From Gracilaria gracilis (taxonomy: Eukaryota; Rhodophyta; Florideophyceae; Gracilariales; Gracilariaceae), in contig JARGSG010000190.1 in the NCBI GenBank assembly GCA_030374805.1, positions 558,001-622,000 on the forward strand: a stretch of DNA of 64,000 bases. The letters are read 5' to 3'. Position 1 is the first letter of the stretch. Each line of letters opens with the position of its first letter. A model generated the notes under the pieces. That model was given only the letters and a program-made list of their open reading frames with translations. It did not search any database and was not told the DNA's origin. Both the position numbers and the translations under genes were made by a program. Of this stretch, positions 11,545-23,280 are shown piece after piece.

Positions 11545-13327
11545 ATGAGAAGCGAAAAAGCGGCTGTTGGAGAATGTCCACTTTGGCGCAAGACCTCGCT
11601 ACGAGTGGATCTTAGGCGTCAACTGCTCAACGCTTCGCAATTCGTGGCGCGTTCCGTTTGGTATGGTATTATAGATCAGCCATCAATACCATTCACGGAC
11701 GGGAAAGTACTGCCAAACATTCCCCAGTCTCTGCGGGACAAGGATTACGCAGAAGAAGACTTAAGACGAGGAATATTAGACAGTATCTACGAGGAAATCA
11801 CAGAGGACTTCGCGATGGCTCGTGTAGCCGAGGGTAAGATGGTTTCTTCCGCCTTTACTGTGTGGCGCACCAATTCTACTGGAGAAGAGGGGCTCCGGTT
11901 TGTGATCAACTTTTCGCAGCAGAGCAAGCACTGGCCAAAGGGGACAACAAAAATGGAGATTTTGCCCGAGTTCGCTCTCGACCTCCAGCAAGAGGACTAC
12001 CTCATGTCCTGGAACATAAAAGGAGGATACCGGGCGTTTTACCTGCACCCCAGTATGCGGGACAATTTCATCTTTCGGTACGGACAGCGCTACTTTCGCT
12101 GCATAGCGCTTCCTTTCGGCTGGGGGCGGTTAGCCTGGTGGTTCACAAAGCTGCTCAAGCCGCCCGTCAGGTATATCCGTTGCAAGTTAGGCTACCGGCT
12201 CTTGCCTTACATCGACGACTTCTTGGCAGCGCCGTCGTCCCCGGGCCGCCCTTCCACACCGAGGGACTGCGCGAAGGCCCGCAAGAAGCTCGGACGGCTT
12301 CAGCAAAAGGTTGGGGATAACCAGGCACCCTTCGAAGGGCAACTGGCAGGGTTCTCAGCATTTGGAACACCTGGGGTTTCACATCTACACACTCAGTATG
12401 CGTTTCTACGTGGAGTCGCACAAAGTGTAACGCGTTCAATGCCTCGCCGTGAAACTGCTGCGCACTGCTCTTCTGCACCGACGTTTAGTGTCTTTGCAAT
12501 CGCTGCGCTTGTTCTGCAGCATTTGCATTTCTTTGGGCCTAGCCTTCCCTCTCGCGCGATTCTACACACGGTCGTTCTACGACGATATTGGTACAACTTC
12601 GTACAAAGGTCGTCAACGACTCGGAGTCGATGTCCGCGTACGCCTTTTCCGGCAGTCTCTCCGGGACCTTCGCTACTGGCGCTCATTTACGCACGGCGAG
12701 GGTCGCTCCCTTCACCACGAGGGAGCTCAGCTCTCAATGCACAGCGACGCAGCGGACGTAGGCTACGGAGGTACGCTTGGTACAAACCTCCGGGCAGGGA
12801 GCCCCGGTTCGTGGGAAGGACAAGGTTTATGGAGAAGCAACGAGAGGATTCTTTCGATCACACTATGGGAGCTGCGCGTAGTTCGGCTTCTCATGTCCCA
12901 CCACTTTGCGGACCATCTTTCTCAGTATCACGTGCGCAAGGTGCTCATTCACGAGGACAATCAGGCCGTTGCCCTGGTTCTGAACGCTATGGTGTCAGCC
13001 TTCCCTGCGCTGATGTCAGAATTGCGGAAGCTCCGTCGGCTCCTACGCGCTCTCGGGATAACAGTAGAAGCAAGATGGCTGCCCAGTGCAGTGAACCGTT
13101 TCGCGGATCGGCTCTCTCGAACGTGGTTGCCGCACGACGTTCGTGCGACGCTGCGCCTGATGGACGCATTGAAGCGCGAATACGCCTTCGACCGCCACGT
13201 ATTCTGGAATCGGAGACTCGGGGAACGACTAACCGCCCGCAGGAAGTACATGGCGTCCCACATGCAAGACCACTGGTCGCCAAACCTCTGTCATTTGTGG
13301 ACCCATCCTTCGACTTTCTTCTCCTAG
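11545..13327 (+). pseudogene. DIRS-type reverse transcriptase-RNase H
   Basis: The first frame (from 11545) gives FVINFSQQSKHWPKG, YLMSWNIKGGYRAFYLHP, CIALPFGWG and LLPYIDDFL (the YxDD catalytic motif). Near 12300 the reading must change frame to give SQHLEHLGFHIYTLSMRF. This second frame has a TAA at about 12428-12430 and then continues through FYTRSFYDDIG to the RNase H-like part: SMHSDAADVGYGGTLG, ITLWELRVVRLLMSH, VLIHEDNQAVALVL and SRTWLPHDV, ending at 13327. So a frameshift and a nonsense codon split RT from RNase H. The domain order and motif wording match DIRS-order elements and not LTR elements. Confidence 0.75.
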
Positions 13328-13379
13328 TTATCGACAAAATCGCCCGCGAAGGGTCGAAGGGAGTCCTCATCGCTCCAAA

Positions 13380-14534
13380 TTGGCCGAACCAACAGTGGGT
13401 TTCCCGCCTTCAACGCATGAGCAGCCATTTCGCAGTGATGCACCCACAGGACATTCCGTACCCGCTACTGCTCAATCGCACCTGCGCCCACAAATGGTCG
13501 GTAGTTCTGGCACGGATCCGCTGCTAGCGCAGTACCGCTCCGGTATTCGCCGCTCGATTCTGTCACGTGCAGCTCCAAACGACAGCACAGGCGGTGCTCA
13601 AACCGCCGCTGATCTCGTTGCGGAATACGGATATTCCTCCACAACTTGGCAGAATCGATCTACGCAACTGCACAAATGGTTCGCTTTCCGTCAATCTAAT
13701 AGACTTCCGCCTTTGGCGTCGAGCAATAATGACGTACTTGCGTTTGTTGGGTTTCTGGCATCGGAAGGCAGCGTGAAGCCTTCTTCTATGCCCCAGTATC
13801 TTAGTGCCGTCTCACGGTATCATGAACACTTGGGCCACCCTGCTCCAACGGTATCTCAGGCCGTTAAAGATGTCGTGGCTGCCTACACTCGCAAAGTTTC
13901 GCTCCACGCCCCCTTGAAGGATGACAGGCCCAGTCTTCCTGCTGTGGAAATGAAACAAATAATGGAATACGGCAGTACGTCAAGCAACATGAGTGAAGTT
14001 GGTGCCTGCTGTGCTACCCTATTCAGCTTTTTGTTTCATTTGAGGGCGGTGAGCCTTCACGCTCTTCGGCGCTCAGATGTTACTGTCTCTGGTGACGTGA
14101 TACAAATGGCTGTTCGCCGTCGTAAGGGGAAGCAGTAAATGCGGCTTCTCCTCCTCAAATACAGCCGAAACTCAAATTGGAATGCGGAATGCACTCCATT
14201 TGAACTCGTTCAACGGTGGTTGCGCCTCTCCCGTACACCGGTTCTTTTTGCCAACGCACCAAGGCCGGACCCGTCATTGACTCACTCCTTTAGGCTTTCC
14301 CTAGCCTGTGTTTCAATCGCGCCACCACCGGAATACTTTTACAGCGCGCACAGCCCTCGGATCGGATCGTTCAACGAGCTCTTGCAACTCGGTTTCTCAC
14401 GTGAAATCATTATGCACAGGTTTGACTGGACGGCAGATTCTATGTTTCGTGTTTATTCGGACAGTGCGGTTGTCTCGTCTGCCGCATTGGCATACTTTTT
14501 TGCTCATCTTTTGCCTCGCCCTCCGTCTTCGTAA
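13380..14534 (+). pseudogene. tyrosine recombinase of DIRS-like element
   Basis: One frame interrupted by TAA at 14136-14138. The first part holds the SAM-like N-domain (WQNRSTQLHKWFAFRQ, VLAFVGFLASEG, QYLSAVSRYHEHLG) and the start of the catalytic domain with the first Arg (FHLRAVSLHALRRSDV). After the stop the same frame carries the second catalytic box, AHSPRIGSF (H-x-x-R), IIMHRFDW, and the Tyr in MFRVYSD. All residues of the R..HxxR..Y set are visible, but the stop prevents a full-length enzyme. It would join the element's circular cDNA to the genome, in place of a DDE integrase. Confidence 0.75.
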
Positions 14535-14562
14535 CTTCACCATTTGGTTTTTCAATCTTTTC

Positions 14563-14870
14563 ATGTGACATGTCTCTATTGCGTACAGGGATGTAAGGAC
14601 TACACTGGGAAATAGTGAGCGTGCGTCACCCGCATTGACCTAGCTGAGCGTTGCTGGAGAACCGTCTTGAGCATATCTCTGTCTTTGATGGACGTCTCGC
14701 AGACAGTCTAGCCACACACCCCTAATCCAGCCTTTGCGTGGCTACTGTCTTGCGGGGATCGCTGTCTTCAAATGGCTGACTGTCTCGCACAGGTAGTCAC
14801 CGTACTACACAAGCCGCCGAGGATCGTACTGATGTCTCCCTCTCTTCCCTCCCATTTCCGATTCTTACCC
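14563..14870 (+). repeat. right direct repeat of DIRS-like element
   Basis: Same-direction copy of 10505-10820, starting TCATGTGACATGTCTC, with substitutions and a short deletion (around CTTCAAATGGCTGAC). Confidence 0.8.
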
Positions 14871-16018
14871 ACCCAAGCCCCGCTTTTGGCGCCCTTTCAC
14901 ATATCCATTTATCCTTTTGTCGCAACAGACTGGCTTATATCTAATAAAAAGGCCCTTATATCTATCGAACTGTTGCTAGTAGTTTTGTAGCTTTGTAAAC
15001 ACTTAGAATTTCTTCAATCTTTTCATTACTGGAACGTGAAAGTGCTTTTTCTCGTCAAAAACCCAATTTGCTAACCACATTTTTATGACATTGTTTGCAA
15101 GAAGTGTACGAATTTCCCGCTATTCCCAGCCCAAAATTCCTTCATGCCTAGACTAGAAAGCTCTCGACAAATTGAAACAAGACAAGTAAACCTTCAACCA
15201 ATTAGGTGAGTACATTACCCACTGTCTTTAGAACTTTAGAAATTCTTGGATGGACCCATTGAGCATGCTGATGCGTTTCCGGCTGTTGAACGGTTACTTT
15301 GTGGGTAAAGTTACATCCATATGCCAGAGGCCATTGGCTCATGAAACATCACTTCACCAACAATGCCCAATGACCGCCCCATGTATGTTTATACAACCGC
15401 CTCCATTTTCTTTGGCGTCCTTTCAACGTGCCGCACTTTGCCAACTCCATGTGAGCTGCGGTGTTGAAGGACTGTATTATAGCTAGTCGGACTTGGAACT
15501 ATGCGTGTCTATCCACAAATTATTACAAAAAATCCACATCGCTCCAGCAATGGTTCCCAAAAGTATTTAGAAATCAAACTAAAATAGACATTTGAGTTTG
15601 ACCACGGTTCCAGGTCTGAAAAGTGATCATGAAGCGCCTTGCAGAACCTCATAAAAAATCTTGGAATTTTCTTCACCGGAGAGACTCGGAACCGGTCGGC
15701 GCGTAGAGTTCCAGGTCTGTCCGACAAGTGTTAACGTCCCCTTGGTAAGTAGAGGGTTTCGAAGCTACTCATCTTCGTCTTTCCTTGTCGCTGGGGCCCA
15801 CCACCCAACAGCCACATGATTTTGTACAAAACGCCGAGAGTCGTGACCACAAGCTCGAGAAGCCCTAAACTCATATCGGCCTGATACGCTGCAACGTCAA
15901 CGGCCTGCAGTCAACCTGGAGCGCCCCCCTTTCGACCACCATGGACAAGCGTACAACCGGTCGCTTTGGGATACGCCGGACGTTGCTGCTTGGGCCACTG
16001 CTGTTGATTTCACTGTTG
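14871..16018. other. intergenic, no supported gene
   Basis: Only short frames occur here (15250-15486 plus, 15509-15727 minus), without motifs. The composition rises in GC at 15780-16020. Nothing is assigned. Confidence 0.4.
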
Positions 16019-16091
16019 CTTAGGGGCGTTCTATAAGTTGACGAAACTCGAAACTGGAAGTTTTGAGTTTCGTCAAATTACAGTTTCTAGA
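16019..16091 (+). repeat. element end with GGGGCGTTCTA, left copy
   Basis: It starts with GGGGCGTTCTATAAGTTG and contains an inner hairpin (GACGAAACTC against GAGTTTCGTC). The same block occurs inverted at 20268-20340. The two bound about 4.3 kb of AT-rich DNA without a gene, as in a non-autonomous DNA transposon. I could not identify a clean target duplication. Confidence 0.55.
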
Positions 16092-17965
16092 AGCCATTGT
16101 TGTTCTACGGGTCAAAAGTAAACAATTTGAATATGTGCTTCAGGAGCCTATTCGGACCATGCTCTACCTTTTTCCTGTCATGCAGTTAGGTTACATAGTT
16201 CTATAAGAAGAACGGTAGACAAATCCTTGATTTTGCAAGTTTATGTGTATTTCAGCTTTTCCATTTTTTTGTTAAAAATTTTCGTATTCAATTCAAACAA
16301 ACAATCCAAATACAAAAAAAGTAAACCGTTTTCTATGCGTAGTATTTAATTCTGCTTTATCTCACCTACTTTACACCTTGTCTCAATTCCAAGCCCACGA
16401 TGTATGAATATAAACTAATAGACATAAACGCTTTTTTTTAAATACACAACCTTGAAAACTTCTACAGACAAAAAAATAACTGGTTCAAAGTTAAAAACAT
16501 AGCTCAGCTTATAATTTAATTGTGTTCAACTAATTGCCGGACATTTCTTCAAACGCTGTGCGATACTTTGATGTTAATAATCATGCATAAATTTCTTAAA
16601 GACTTACTCTCACCATCCTCCGCTTGAAACAAAAATAGAGCCAAATCTTTAATAATCTCATCATGTTCAATAAGCGTTGGGTTGCATTTCACGACAAAAC
16701 GTTTTGTGAGGGCGGATCACAGTAAATCTATTTCCATAAAAAATGGAATGAGTTGTGTTTAAAACAAGCGGCACTGTATATAGTAGAATATAAAGTCTAT
16801 GTTCAAAAATGAGATCTCGCTATTGTCCTATTGCGTAGCGCGTTTCGTGGGATACTTTCTTCAAGTGAACGAACAATTTAAGGTTTTAAAGTAAGGAGCT
16901 AAAAAATGAATAGTCAATTATCAGCACACTTTTTATTGTGCTGGGAGGCACCGCCAACAGGTCCCGGTATGTTTCCATTTAAAATTAACAGATTGCCTGT
17001 GTCTGCATTTTTAGAGGGCCTATCTTTGTCAATTGCTTCTAAATCTCTAAACAGATTTTATGTAAATGCCTATGAATTCGTTATTTGAGTAACCTTCTTA
17101 GGAAAATTAGAGTGGAGATATTGTAAAAATGTATATGTGGTGGGAAAAGGTTTTCCCAAATTATGATAATGGAGATTGAAATTGGGAATTAAGACTTCTT
17201 CAAAACTTGGGTGCTTCAAAAGGCGTAACCTTTTGCTTTGTGAAAAATAATATGCGGCTTTGAGGCCATTAATTACCTATGTATGTAGCTTTTTTTTCTC
17301 GAAGGACGGTTTGTTTAATGTTATGTAACTTTTGTAGTACTCTGTTTTATTAATATCAACAACCAGGTTTTTTATATTTTTGGAAAGTATAGTGATAGTG
17401 AAATAAGGTTTGAGACCACTATGGCTTTTTGGAAAGGCACAGGTGGTCATTATCCGGCTTACTGTTTCCTACGATGGGAATTATATTGGTTGTAGGAGTA
17501 TTGTTTTAAGTTTTTGGACTTATCTACGCTTCTAGAAAACAGTGTTTGGATCATAGGTAAAAAAGTAGATACAGTTGGATTTAATTTGTTTTTGATGTTA
17601 TGTTTTGAAAGATAACCTTAACCCATAAAGGATTTGTGTTTGCTTCATGGAGCGGTTTGAAATCAAAACCTGCAAGTAAGATAAAGCGCCACTTATTTTT
17701 TTTTCTATTATAAATTATCCGCATATGTGTGCAAATATACATAAGACTTTGCGTTCTTTAAGATTTTTCGGGTATATGCTAGCAAATTCTTTGCTTTTTG
17801 GCAAACTTTTGCCTGCTGCACACTCGCAATTGTTCTATTCTTGAATTTTATGTATTTATGTTTCCTGTTCTAATTTTTTGTGTTACAGGAACGTAGTTGA
17901 GCCAAATTTTTTGTTGAGAAAAGGGAATGGAAATATTTTCGTTTGCATTATGAGAGACCGTAGTG
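16092..17965. other. AT-rich interior of inverted-repeat element, no gene
   Basis: Very AT-rich, with no open frame above about 60 codons and no recognised motif. It lies inside the 16023-20330 inverted-repeat pair. Confidence 0.5.
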
Positions 17966-18122
17966 TAAGGGGCGTTCTATGAGTTTAGGAAATTGGAAAC
18001 GCGAAACTGTAAGGACAGAACGAACCAATGAAATATATCCACGCGCACCTGCTGTATTTTCCGCGTTAGTTTCCGTCTGTTGTTTCCTGTGTTTCCCAGT
18101 CACCGAAACTCACTCTTCAACT
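17966..18122 (+). repeat. about 157-bp terminal inverted repeat, left
   Basis: Begins TAAGGGGCGTTCTATGAGTT. It matches the reverse complement of 20333-20489 over its length, with scattered differences (shared landmarks: CCACGCG, GTTTCCGTCTGT, GTTTCCCAGTCACCGAAAC). It defines a second inverted-repeat element of about 2.5 kb that overlaps the 16023-20330 one. Confidence 0.65.
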
Positions 18123-20267
18123 TACACTACGCTCCCTTACAATGCAAATAAAATTTCGCTTCTCGCTTTTTCTAAGAGAAGAACATAGCCTAAATACTTC
18201 TCTATAACTCTTGTAATAATCAGAGAAAATCTTTGAATAAATTGAATTGCAGAATTAAACAGTTGTGAATGCGCAACAGACAAAAACTGACAAAAAATGG
18301 ATACTCTGCAAGGGTATAATAACAAAACAAAGTTTTTTTCGGGTAGAGACTATTTGCAAAAAGTAAAACAAACAGCAAACCCAGTTTTGTACACAAGTTA
18401 TTTGCTTATGATCCAAAGCAGCCTTTTAAGAGGCCTAAATAAACTACAAGCATTCAGAAGTTAGCAACTATCAAAAACTGTATACTTTGAATTATGTACA
18501 CTGACCATCATCATCTGTGCCGTTCCGATTAACCTTTGGGCGTTAACACTTTACCAATTTTTCATTATCGAAAATACAAGCATCAAAATCATGTTTCTCA
18601 CATATAATAAAAACGATTAATAGCACAATCTAATTGAAAATATTTGAACCCTATTAACCATTGGGCTTTAACACTTTACCGGGTTTTCATTATCGAAAGT
18701 ACAAGCATCAAAATCATGTTTCTCACATATAATAAAAATTATTGGTTGCACAATCTAATTTGAAATATGTAAACCCTTGAAGCAAATAGACTTATATACT
18801 TTACTTCAAAAGAATTAAAGTTCTTTGGGACGATCAGTATTACTGAATTTAAAGACGAAATTCTAGGCTTGTAGGAGTGAAAGCTACGCTGGCAGAAGTA
18901 AAAAATACTTTCGGAAAACTAGCATTACGAAATCGTTCGATGCTCATAATACTCACAAGACGTTTTTCAAAAAATATAAAATCTACTGCTTTTACTAATT
19001 TTAACCATCTGATACCCGAATCTTCCAGTTTCTTACTGGCCCGAGAACGTTGGCATAGACATGCAAGTACTAAGCTCCAATAGGAATCAGTCTTTAGTAA
19101 AGAAACCTTAATAATTCACTTAAGATTATTTTTTTAACAAAAACGAACCGAATTCTAAACTACATCATAAATCTCAAATTAATAATTGAAAACGCCTGTT
19201 AGTGCTGATCTTACTTGATAAGTAGAACAGGCTTTAGATACACTTTGTGGCAGGTTTTTGTTTTAATATTGTATTTGATTTCTTTTGTGACATCTTTCCT
19301 AAATGAAAATTACACACATATTAAAAAGCATCGTATTTCTTTTTTTGGTTCACAGTAGACAAATAAAGCTTTTGATTAGTTGAAAAAAAGTTTCAATCAC
19401 CTATTTCTATCGAACGCAACAAACCAAAGACATTTAAGAGCAAAAAGCGAACACAGGAATACAATTAAAGTCTTGTAGTACAAAATACTGGTTAACACAT
19501 GTGCCTATATTGTGTTAATATGTTTAGCAAATCTAGTTGAGAAGATGGAGTTGCATTTAGTTGTATTAGTCCATTAAACATTAATTGTACACAGAGATGT
19601 GGATGTAGACTTTTTGGTTCTTTTCTATTGGAAACAAGTTATTGTGAGATAATATGGATACGTGAGCAATTCTAATTAGTGGGGTCAACGATTGTTTCCA
19701 GGTATAGTAATTTTTGCTATTGCAATTTTGTGTAGGGAAAACCAGTAGAGAATTTGAGTCACTGAGACGGATTGGGTAAAATTTGTTTTCGAAATTCTCC
19801 TAAAATAAATTTGACAAAAGTTGGCGATGAGCAGAGATACGACTGGGAATGCGATAATGATAAATTTTTTTGTCTATTTGTTGATATTTTCGAACCATGG
19901 TAACTGTTAAAATATCTGCCTCTGATCTAATAGTTTATGTCTGTATGTTTTTAGTTTCATACAGATAGTACTCATGTGAACAGGGGCATTATAAAATAAT
20001 AAGCATAGAGAGTGGTTCAATTTGTTTTCTCTTGTTTCTTCCTATTGCGTGCATTACAAAATTTTGAAACAGGATAGTAGTGTTCTTTTCTTATCAAGTA
20101 CTCATGCAAAGAATTGCAGAGGCAAAGAGTTTTCTTTTGTTTAATTTATAAGAACTACAAAACCTAATCTGCATAAAAGGTTAGAGGTGGGGCATAGTTG
20201 GAATAAACTCCAAAAGCACATATTTTAAGTGTTCTTCTTTGACTCGTAGAACAGCAAGGCATGTGGA
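18123..20267. other. AT-rich interior, no gene; contains a 125-bp tandem duplication
   Basis: No supported gene. The notable structure is a head-to-tail pair of about 125 bp (18528-18652 and 18653-18775). Confidence 0.5.
18528..18775 (+). repeat. tandem duplication, period 125 bp, two copies
   Basis: Each copy runs from ATTAACC.TTGGGC.TTAACA through CAAGCATCAAAATCATGTTT and CTCACATATAATAAAAA. The second copy differs by scattered substitutions. Confidence 0.75.
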
Positions 20268-20340
20268 AACTGTAAGTTTACGAGACTCGAAATTGCCAAT
20301 TTCGAGTTTCGTCAACTCGTAGAACGCCCCGAAGTCAAGA
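20268..20340 (-). repeat. element end with GGGGCGTTCTA, right copy
   Basis: Reverse complement of the 16019-16091 block, including the inner hairpin (CGAAATTGCCAATTTCG). Its outer end (20330) touches the inner end of the 157-bp inverted repeat. Confidence 0.55.
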
Positions 20341-20489
20341 AGTGTGTTTCGGTGACTGGGAAACACGGGAAAGTACAGACGGAAACTTATGCGGAAACTA
20401 CAGCACGTCCGCGTGGATAAGTTTAATTGGCTTGTCTCGTTCTTACAGTGTCGCTTTTCCAGTTTCGTAAAGTTATAGAACGCCCCTTA
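20333..20489 (-). repeat. about 157-bp terminal inverted repeat, right
   Basis: Inverted copy of 17966-18122, ending AGAACGCCCCTTA. The fucosyltransferase-like pseudogene begins right next to it. Confidence 0.65.
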
Positions 20490-20499
20490 CTTATGTTAC

Positions 20500-21735
20500 A
20501 TACACCGCTCTGCCAACGCTGCCTTTCACAGCTACACGCTTGGACACGCCTGCCGATCATCTTCTCCTGCTTGACGGGTGGGAACGCATGATCAACGTTC
20601 AAGGCGCCATTAGCCGTCTATTGCACGTTGCTCTGGATGCCAACTTTACCCTTGTCGAGCCGTTCATGTATCAATCCAAGATCGACTTGCGCTATTCGCT
20701 ACCACCATTGTTTCGACGAGGAAGACTGAAACTCCAACCAATTTCGACTTTTTTCGACAGTAGCGGTCTCTTCAATACGTCCAGATACGCGCCATACAAT
20801 CAGTTTCAGCGACGGTTCAGAACACGATGAACTGCGTATATACACGCCGTGTAGTTTCTGACGTGGCCGAAACAACGCTGGATCACATCTAAAGATCGCA
20901 ACTTCAACGAAAAGTACCCGCTACCAAAACCATTCTTCGGGTGTGACTCTTAATGCGAAACGCCTCCCGCGACTCTTAAGGCCCAATGTGCATCGCCTCA
21001 TGCCCGCCGTCGAGGTGGGCCATATTCTCTGCGCCAGTCCAACAGAGATCACCAACGCCACCTTCTTTCACTCATTGTTCAACACTGCTCGACGGCATTT
21101 CAAACACCCGCGACTATCCTGCGAAGAATGTACATCGGATCGCGATTGCCAACTATCGAAAGCATGCTATAGACGATTACCTGACGCGGAACAGCACCAA
21201 AATCCTCCGTCCGCCATCTCTCTCCGCTGTCTGCACAAATGTTCGACATCGCCTCAACTATAGTGCGCCGTGAATTTGGGTAATGAACCCTTCTTGGCAA
21301 TTCACATTCGAACGGGCAGAGCGTATACACAGCTGACTCAGAAACGGAATTACTCTGCATTTAAAGAATGGCTGCCAGCTTGCGTCGATCGTTTACTTGA
21401 GGCTGCGCAGGCCAAGCAAATGTCCATATATGTTGCATCGGACCTGTTCAACGAAGGTTGGAAGGGCGGAGAAACGGCAAACCGAAGAGTTCGCAACGCC
21501 TTGCATGAAGCACGATCGAAGCTGCAGGGCAATTCAATGGTACATCTGAACGTCAGGAATGAACGAAAGCTGGTTAAACAAGACCTTATGGGAATGGCGT
21601 CCGCCATTGATGTCTGCAGTTTCTGTCTCGGCCACTCATTTTCTCTTTGCCGAGCGGTCTAATTTTGGACGCTGGGTTGGCAGTATGCGACGTTTGCGAG
21701 GTCTGGAATTCGACACAGTGTCATGTCCGTTTTAA
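20500..21735 (+). pseudogene. O-fucosyltransferase-like glycosyltransferase, decayed
   Basis: A rightward gene broken into at least four frames. 20540-20830 gives LLLLDGWERMINVQGAISRL and FTLVEPFMYQSKIDLRYSLP. Another frame near 21130-21270 gives IAIANYRKHAIDDYL and ILRPPSLSAVC. 21270-21625 gives FLAIHIRTGRAYTQL, WLPACVDRLLEAAQAK, IYVASDLFNEGWKGGE and QDLMGMASAIDVC. The last frame gives FAERSNFGRWVGSMRR and a TAA at 21733-21735. The HIR motif followed by a second nucleotide-sugar-type half fits the GDP-fucose O-fucosyltransferase-like fold. The assignment to that family is by pattern only. The transposon end at 20489 abuts its 5' end and may have truncated it. Not functional as it stands. Confidence 0.5.
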
Positions 21736-22230
21736 TTCACAGAGGGTCAACAAGAGGATCCTTCCTGGCGACTTAGGCCTCGCATAAGCCACCCAAGGTT
21801 GTTGTACCTGGACTGGACTATCGGTCAGTCCGGTCTTTCGGGGTATGTACAAATCATGATTGGAAGTTCTCTACGAAGGTATTTCTACTAATACCCCTCC
21901 AGCGACGCGCCTATCCTTTTCCCCTGCGCCATACGTGAAAGAGAATACCCCGGAGATGTTGTATTAGCTCATAATATGAGCTAATACAACATTATTCTAC
22001 AGGAACATTTAATATATTATTTTCCTTTGGTTTGACTGGTCCAAAACCTCGCTAAAACAACCTAGTCCCTGCGTAGCTACAAGGCGAGGAGCTACGATTA
22101 ATTACTTAGTATCCATGACGCTCCCTTAAATTGTTTTGCTAAAAGGTGCAAGATAGTTCAGGGGAGTTCAGTGTTAGTCCACGAACTCGGTCGGCCGATC
22201 AATTTCTGTGCCACGCGCGTTACAGTTGCA
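21736..22230. other. intergenic with a perfect 17-bp-stem hairpin
   Basis: No gene. It contains the hairpin described at 21956-21992. Confidence 0.5.
21956..21992. repeat. perfect hairpin, 17-bp stem, 3-nt loop
   Basis: ATGTTGTATTAGCTCAT, loop AAT, then its exact reverse complement. There is no U-tract typical of a bacterial terminator, and this is eukaryotic DNA. It could be a small MITE remnant or an RNA 3'-end structure between the two converging decayed genes. Confidence 0.65.
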
Positions 22231-23280
22231 CTAAATACTGGTCGAACTGTAGTGGTAGGTCTTCAAATCACTGTGGTTGAAGTCATGTTTCTCTTCCTGG
22301 TGGTTTCCGTCCTCGAACAAGTACCAAATCCGGATTTGGAAAACATCCTTGCTCGTTCTGACAATTGTGCTTCTGTCAATCGTCAGGGAAAATCTCTGAT
22401 CGGCAACATCTGTAACGCACCACGATTGCGCGTCATAGTCTGTGTTATTCTGGCTAGTGTCCGTAGCATTATTGTCCAATTCATCAACGTACACGTTGAC
22501 GGCGTTTACCATCTTCTCCGAATCGTAAGCACAGCTGATGTAAATCGAACTAGCATCGAATGCTATATGCACGTCTTGACGCTCAAACGGTTCATCAGGG
22601 GTGTAGAAGTTCCCGTCTTTGTTGAAAACCTGACAATTGTTGAGAATAGCACAACTGGCCTCGGTCAGCTTAACTACTCCCGTCTCAAGAGTCCTGGTTT
22701 CCGTCATCCATCAGCGCGTGTTTTGGGTCAGTTAGTCTGCGATTATTATGCGGAAGGTTAAAACCGTGGCCAAGTTCATGGGCAAGTCCACCAAGCCATA
22801 TATCATGTACAATCTTTCCACTGTCTCCATGTTCGTATTGAATGTCAAATCCTTCATAGTCGAGAGCGAAACATATTCTGCCTCCAATGTACCCTACGAG
22901 AGGGTATCACCGCTCTTAGACGGATTACGAGGATCACTTGAATTGGTGGGTATCACGATTAGATAGTGATCGCTTAGTGTCTCATTCGGAGCTTTGTCAA
23001 AATGATTGGTAATCTCCTCTGTCATTATCGAGAAATTCGTATAGTTTCTGGCGTAGAACATACTTCCTCTCGTCGTGTTGTACTTCAAGAATTGTACCTT
23101 TCCATGTGAATCGAAAGGCAACCCAAACGTCTTCTCTCCAAATCCTTTGCGGACCATCTCCGTCTTGTAAAAGTCTTGAATGTACTTAAGCAGTCGTGTC
23201 CATCGCGCTTCCACATTGTCAAAAGCGTGCAAATCTGATGGAATCAGGTAGACTAAATTAAGCTTGTAAGGATGAGACAT
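22231..23280 (-). pseudogene. zinc metallopeptidase (HExxHxxGxxH), frameshifted
   Basis: A leftward gene in three frames. 22894-23280 gives LNLVYLIPSDLHAFDNVEAR, LLKYIQDFYKTEMVRKGFG, EKTFGLPFDSHGKVQF and HYLIVIPTN. A frame change near 22905 gives YIGGRICFALDYEGFDIQ and the zinc-binding motif HELGHGFNLPH (22748-22780), then HALMDD. A second change near 22705 gives LTEASCAILNNCQVFN, followed by a beta-rich C-terminus (QDVHIAFDASSIYISC) to 22231. HExxHxxGxxH is the metzincin-type zinc site, so the ancestor was a secreted or extracytoplasmic metalloprotease-like protein. No signal peptide is seen at the presumed start. Two frameshifts indicate decay, unless short introns are involved. Confidence 0.6.

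Larger units (their letters stand above)
10505..14870 (+). mobile_element. DIRS-like (tyrosine-recombinase) retroelement, inactive
   Basis: About 4.4 kb. Two direct repeats of roughly 310 bp (10505-10820 and 14563-14870) enclose, in order, a gag-like frame, RT with RNase H, and a tyrosine recombinase, the DIRS-order gene set. No DDE integrase or aspartic protease is present, as expected for this order. The repeats are direct, unlike the inverted termini of canonical DIRS1, and I see no clear split-repeat (A-B-A-B) layout. The repeats are visibly diverged from each other, and all three reading frames are broken, so the copy is old. Confidence 0.75.

Noticed and set aside
12449-13527. Continuation of the RT frame to 13527 as one 660-codon protein
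   Set aside because: After about 12300 that frame loses all RT and RNase H motifs, which continue in another frame. The rest is a shadow.
22171-22761. 196-codon plus-strand ORF
   Set aside because: It is the reverse shadow of the metallopeptidase C-terminal region, which has the recognisable motifs.
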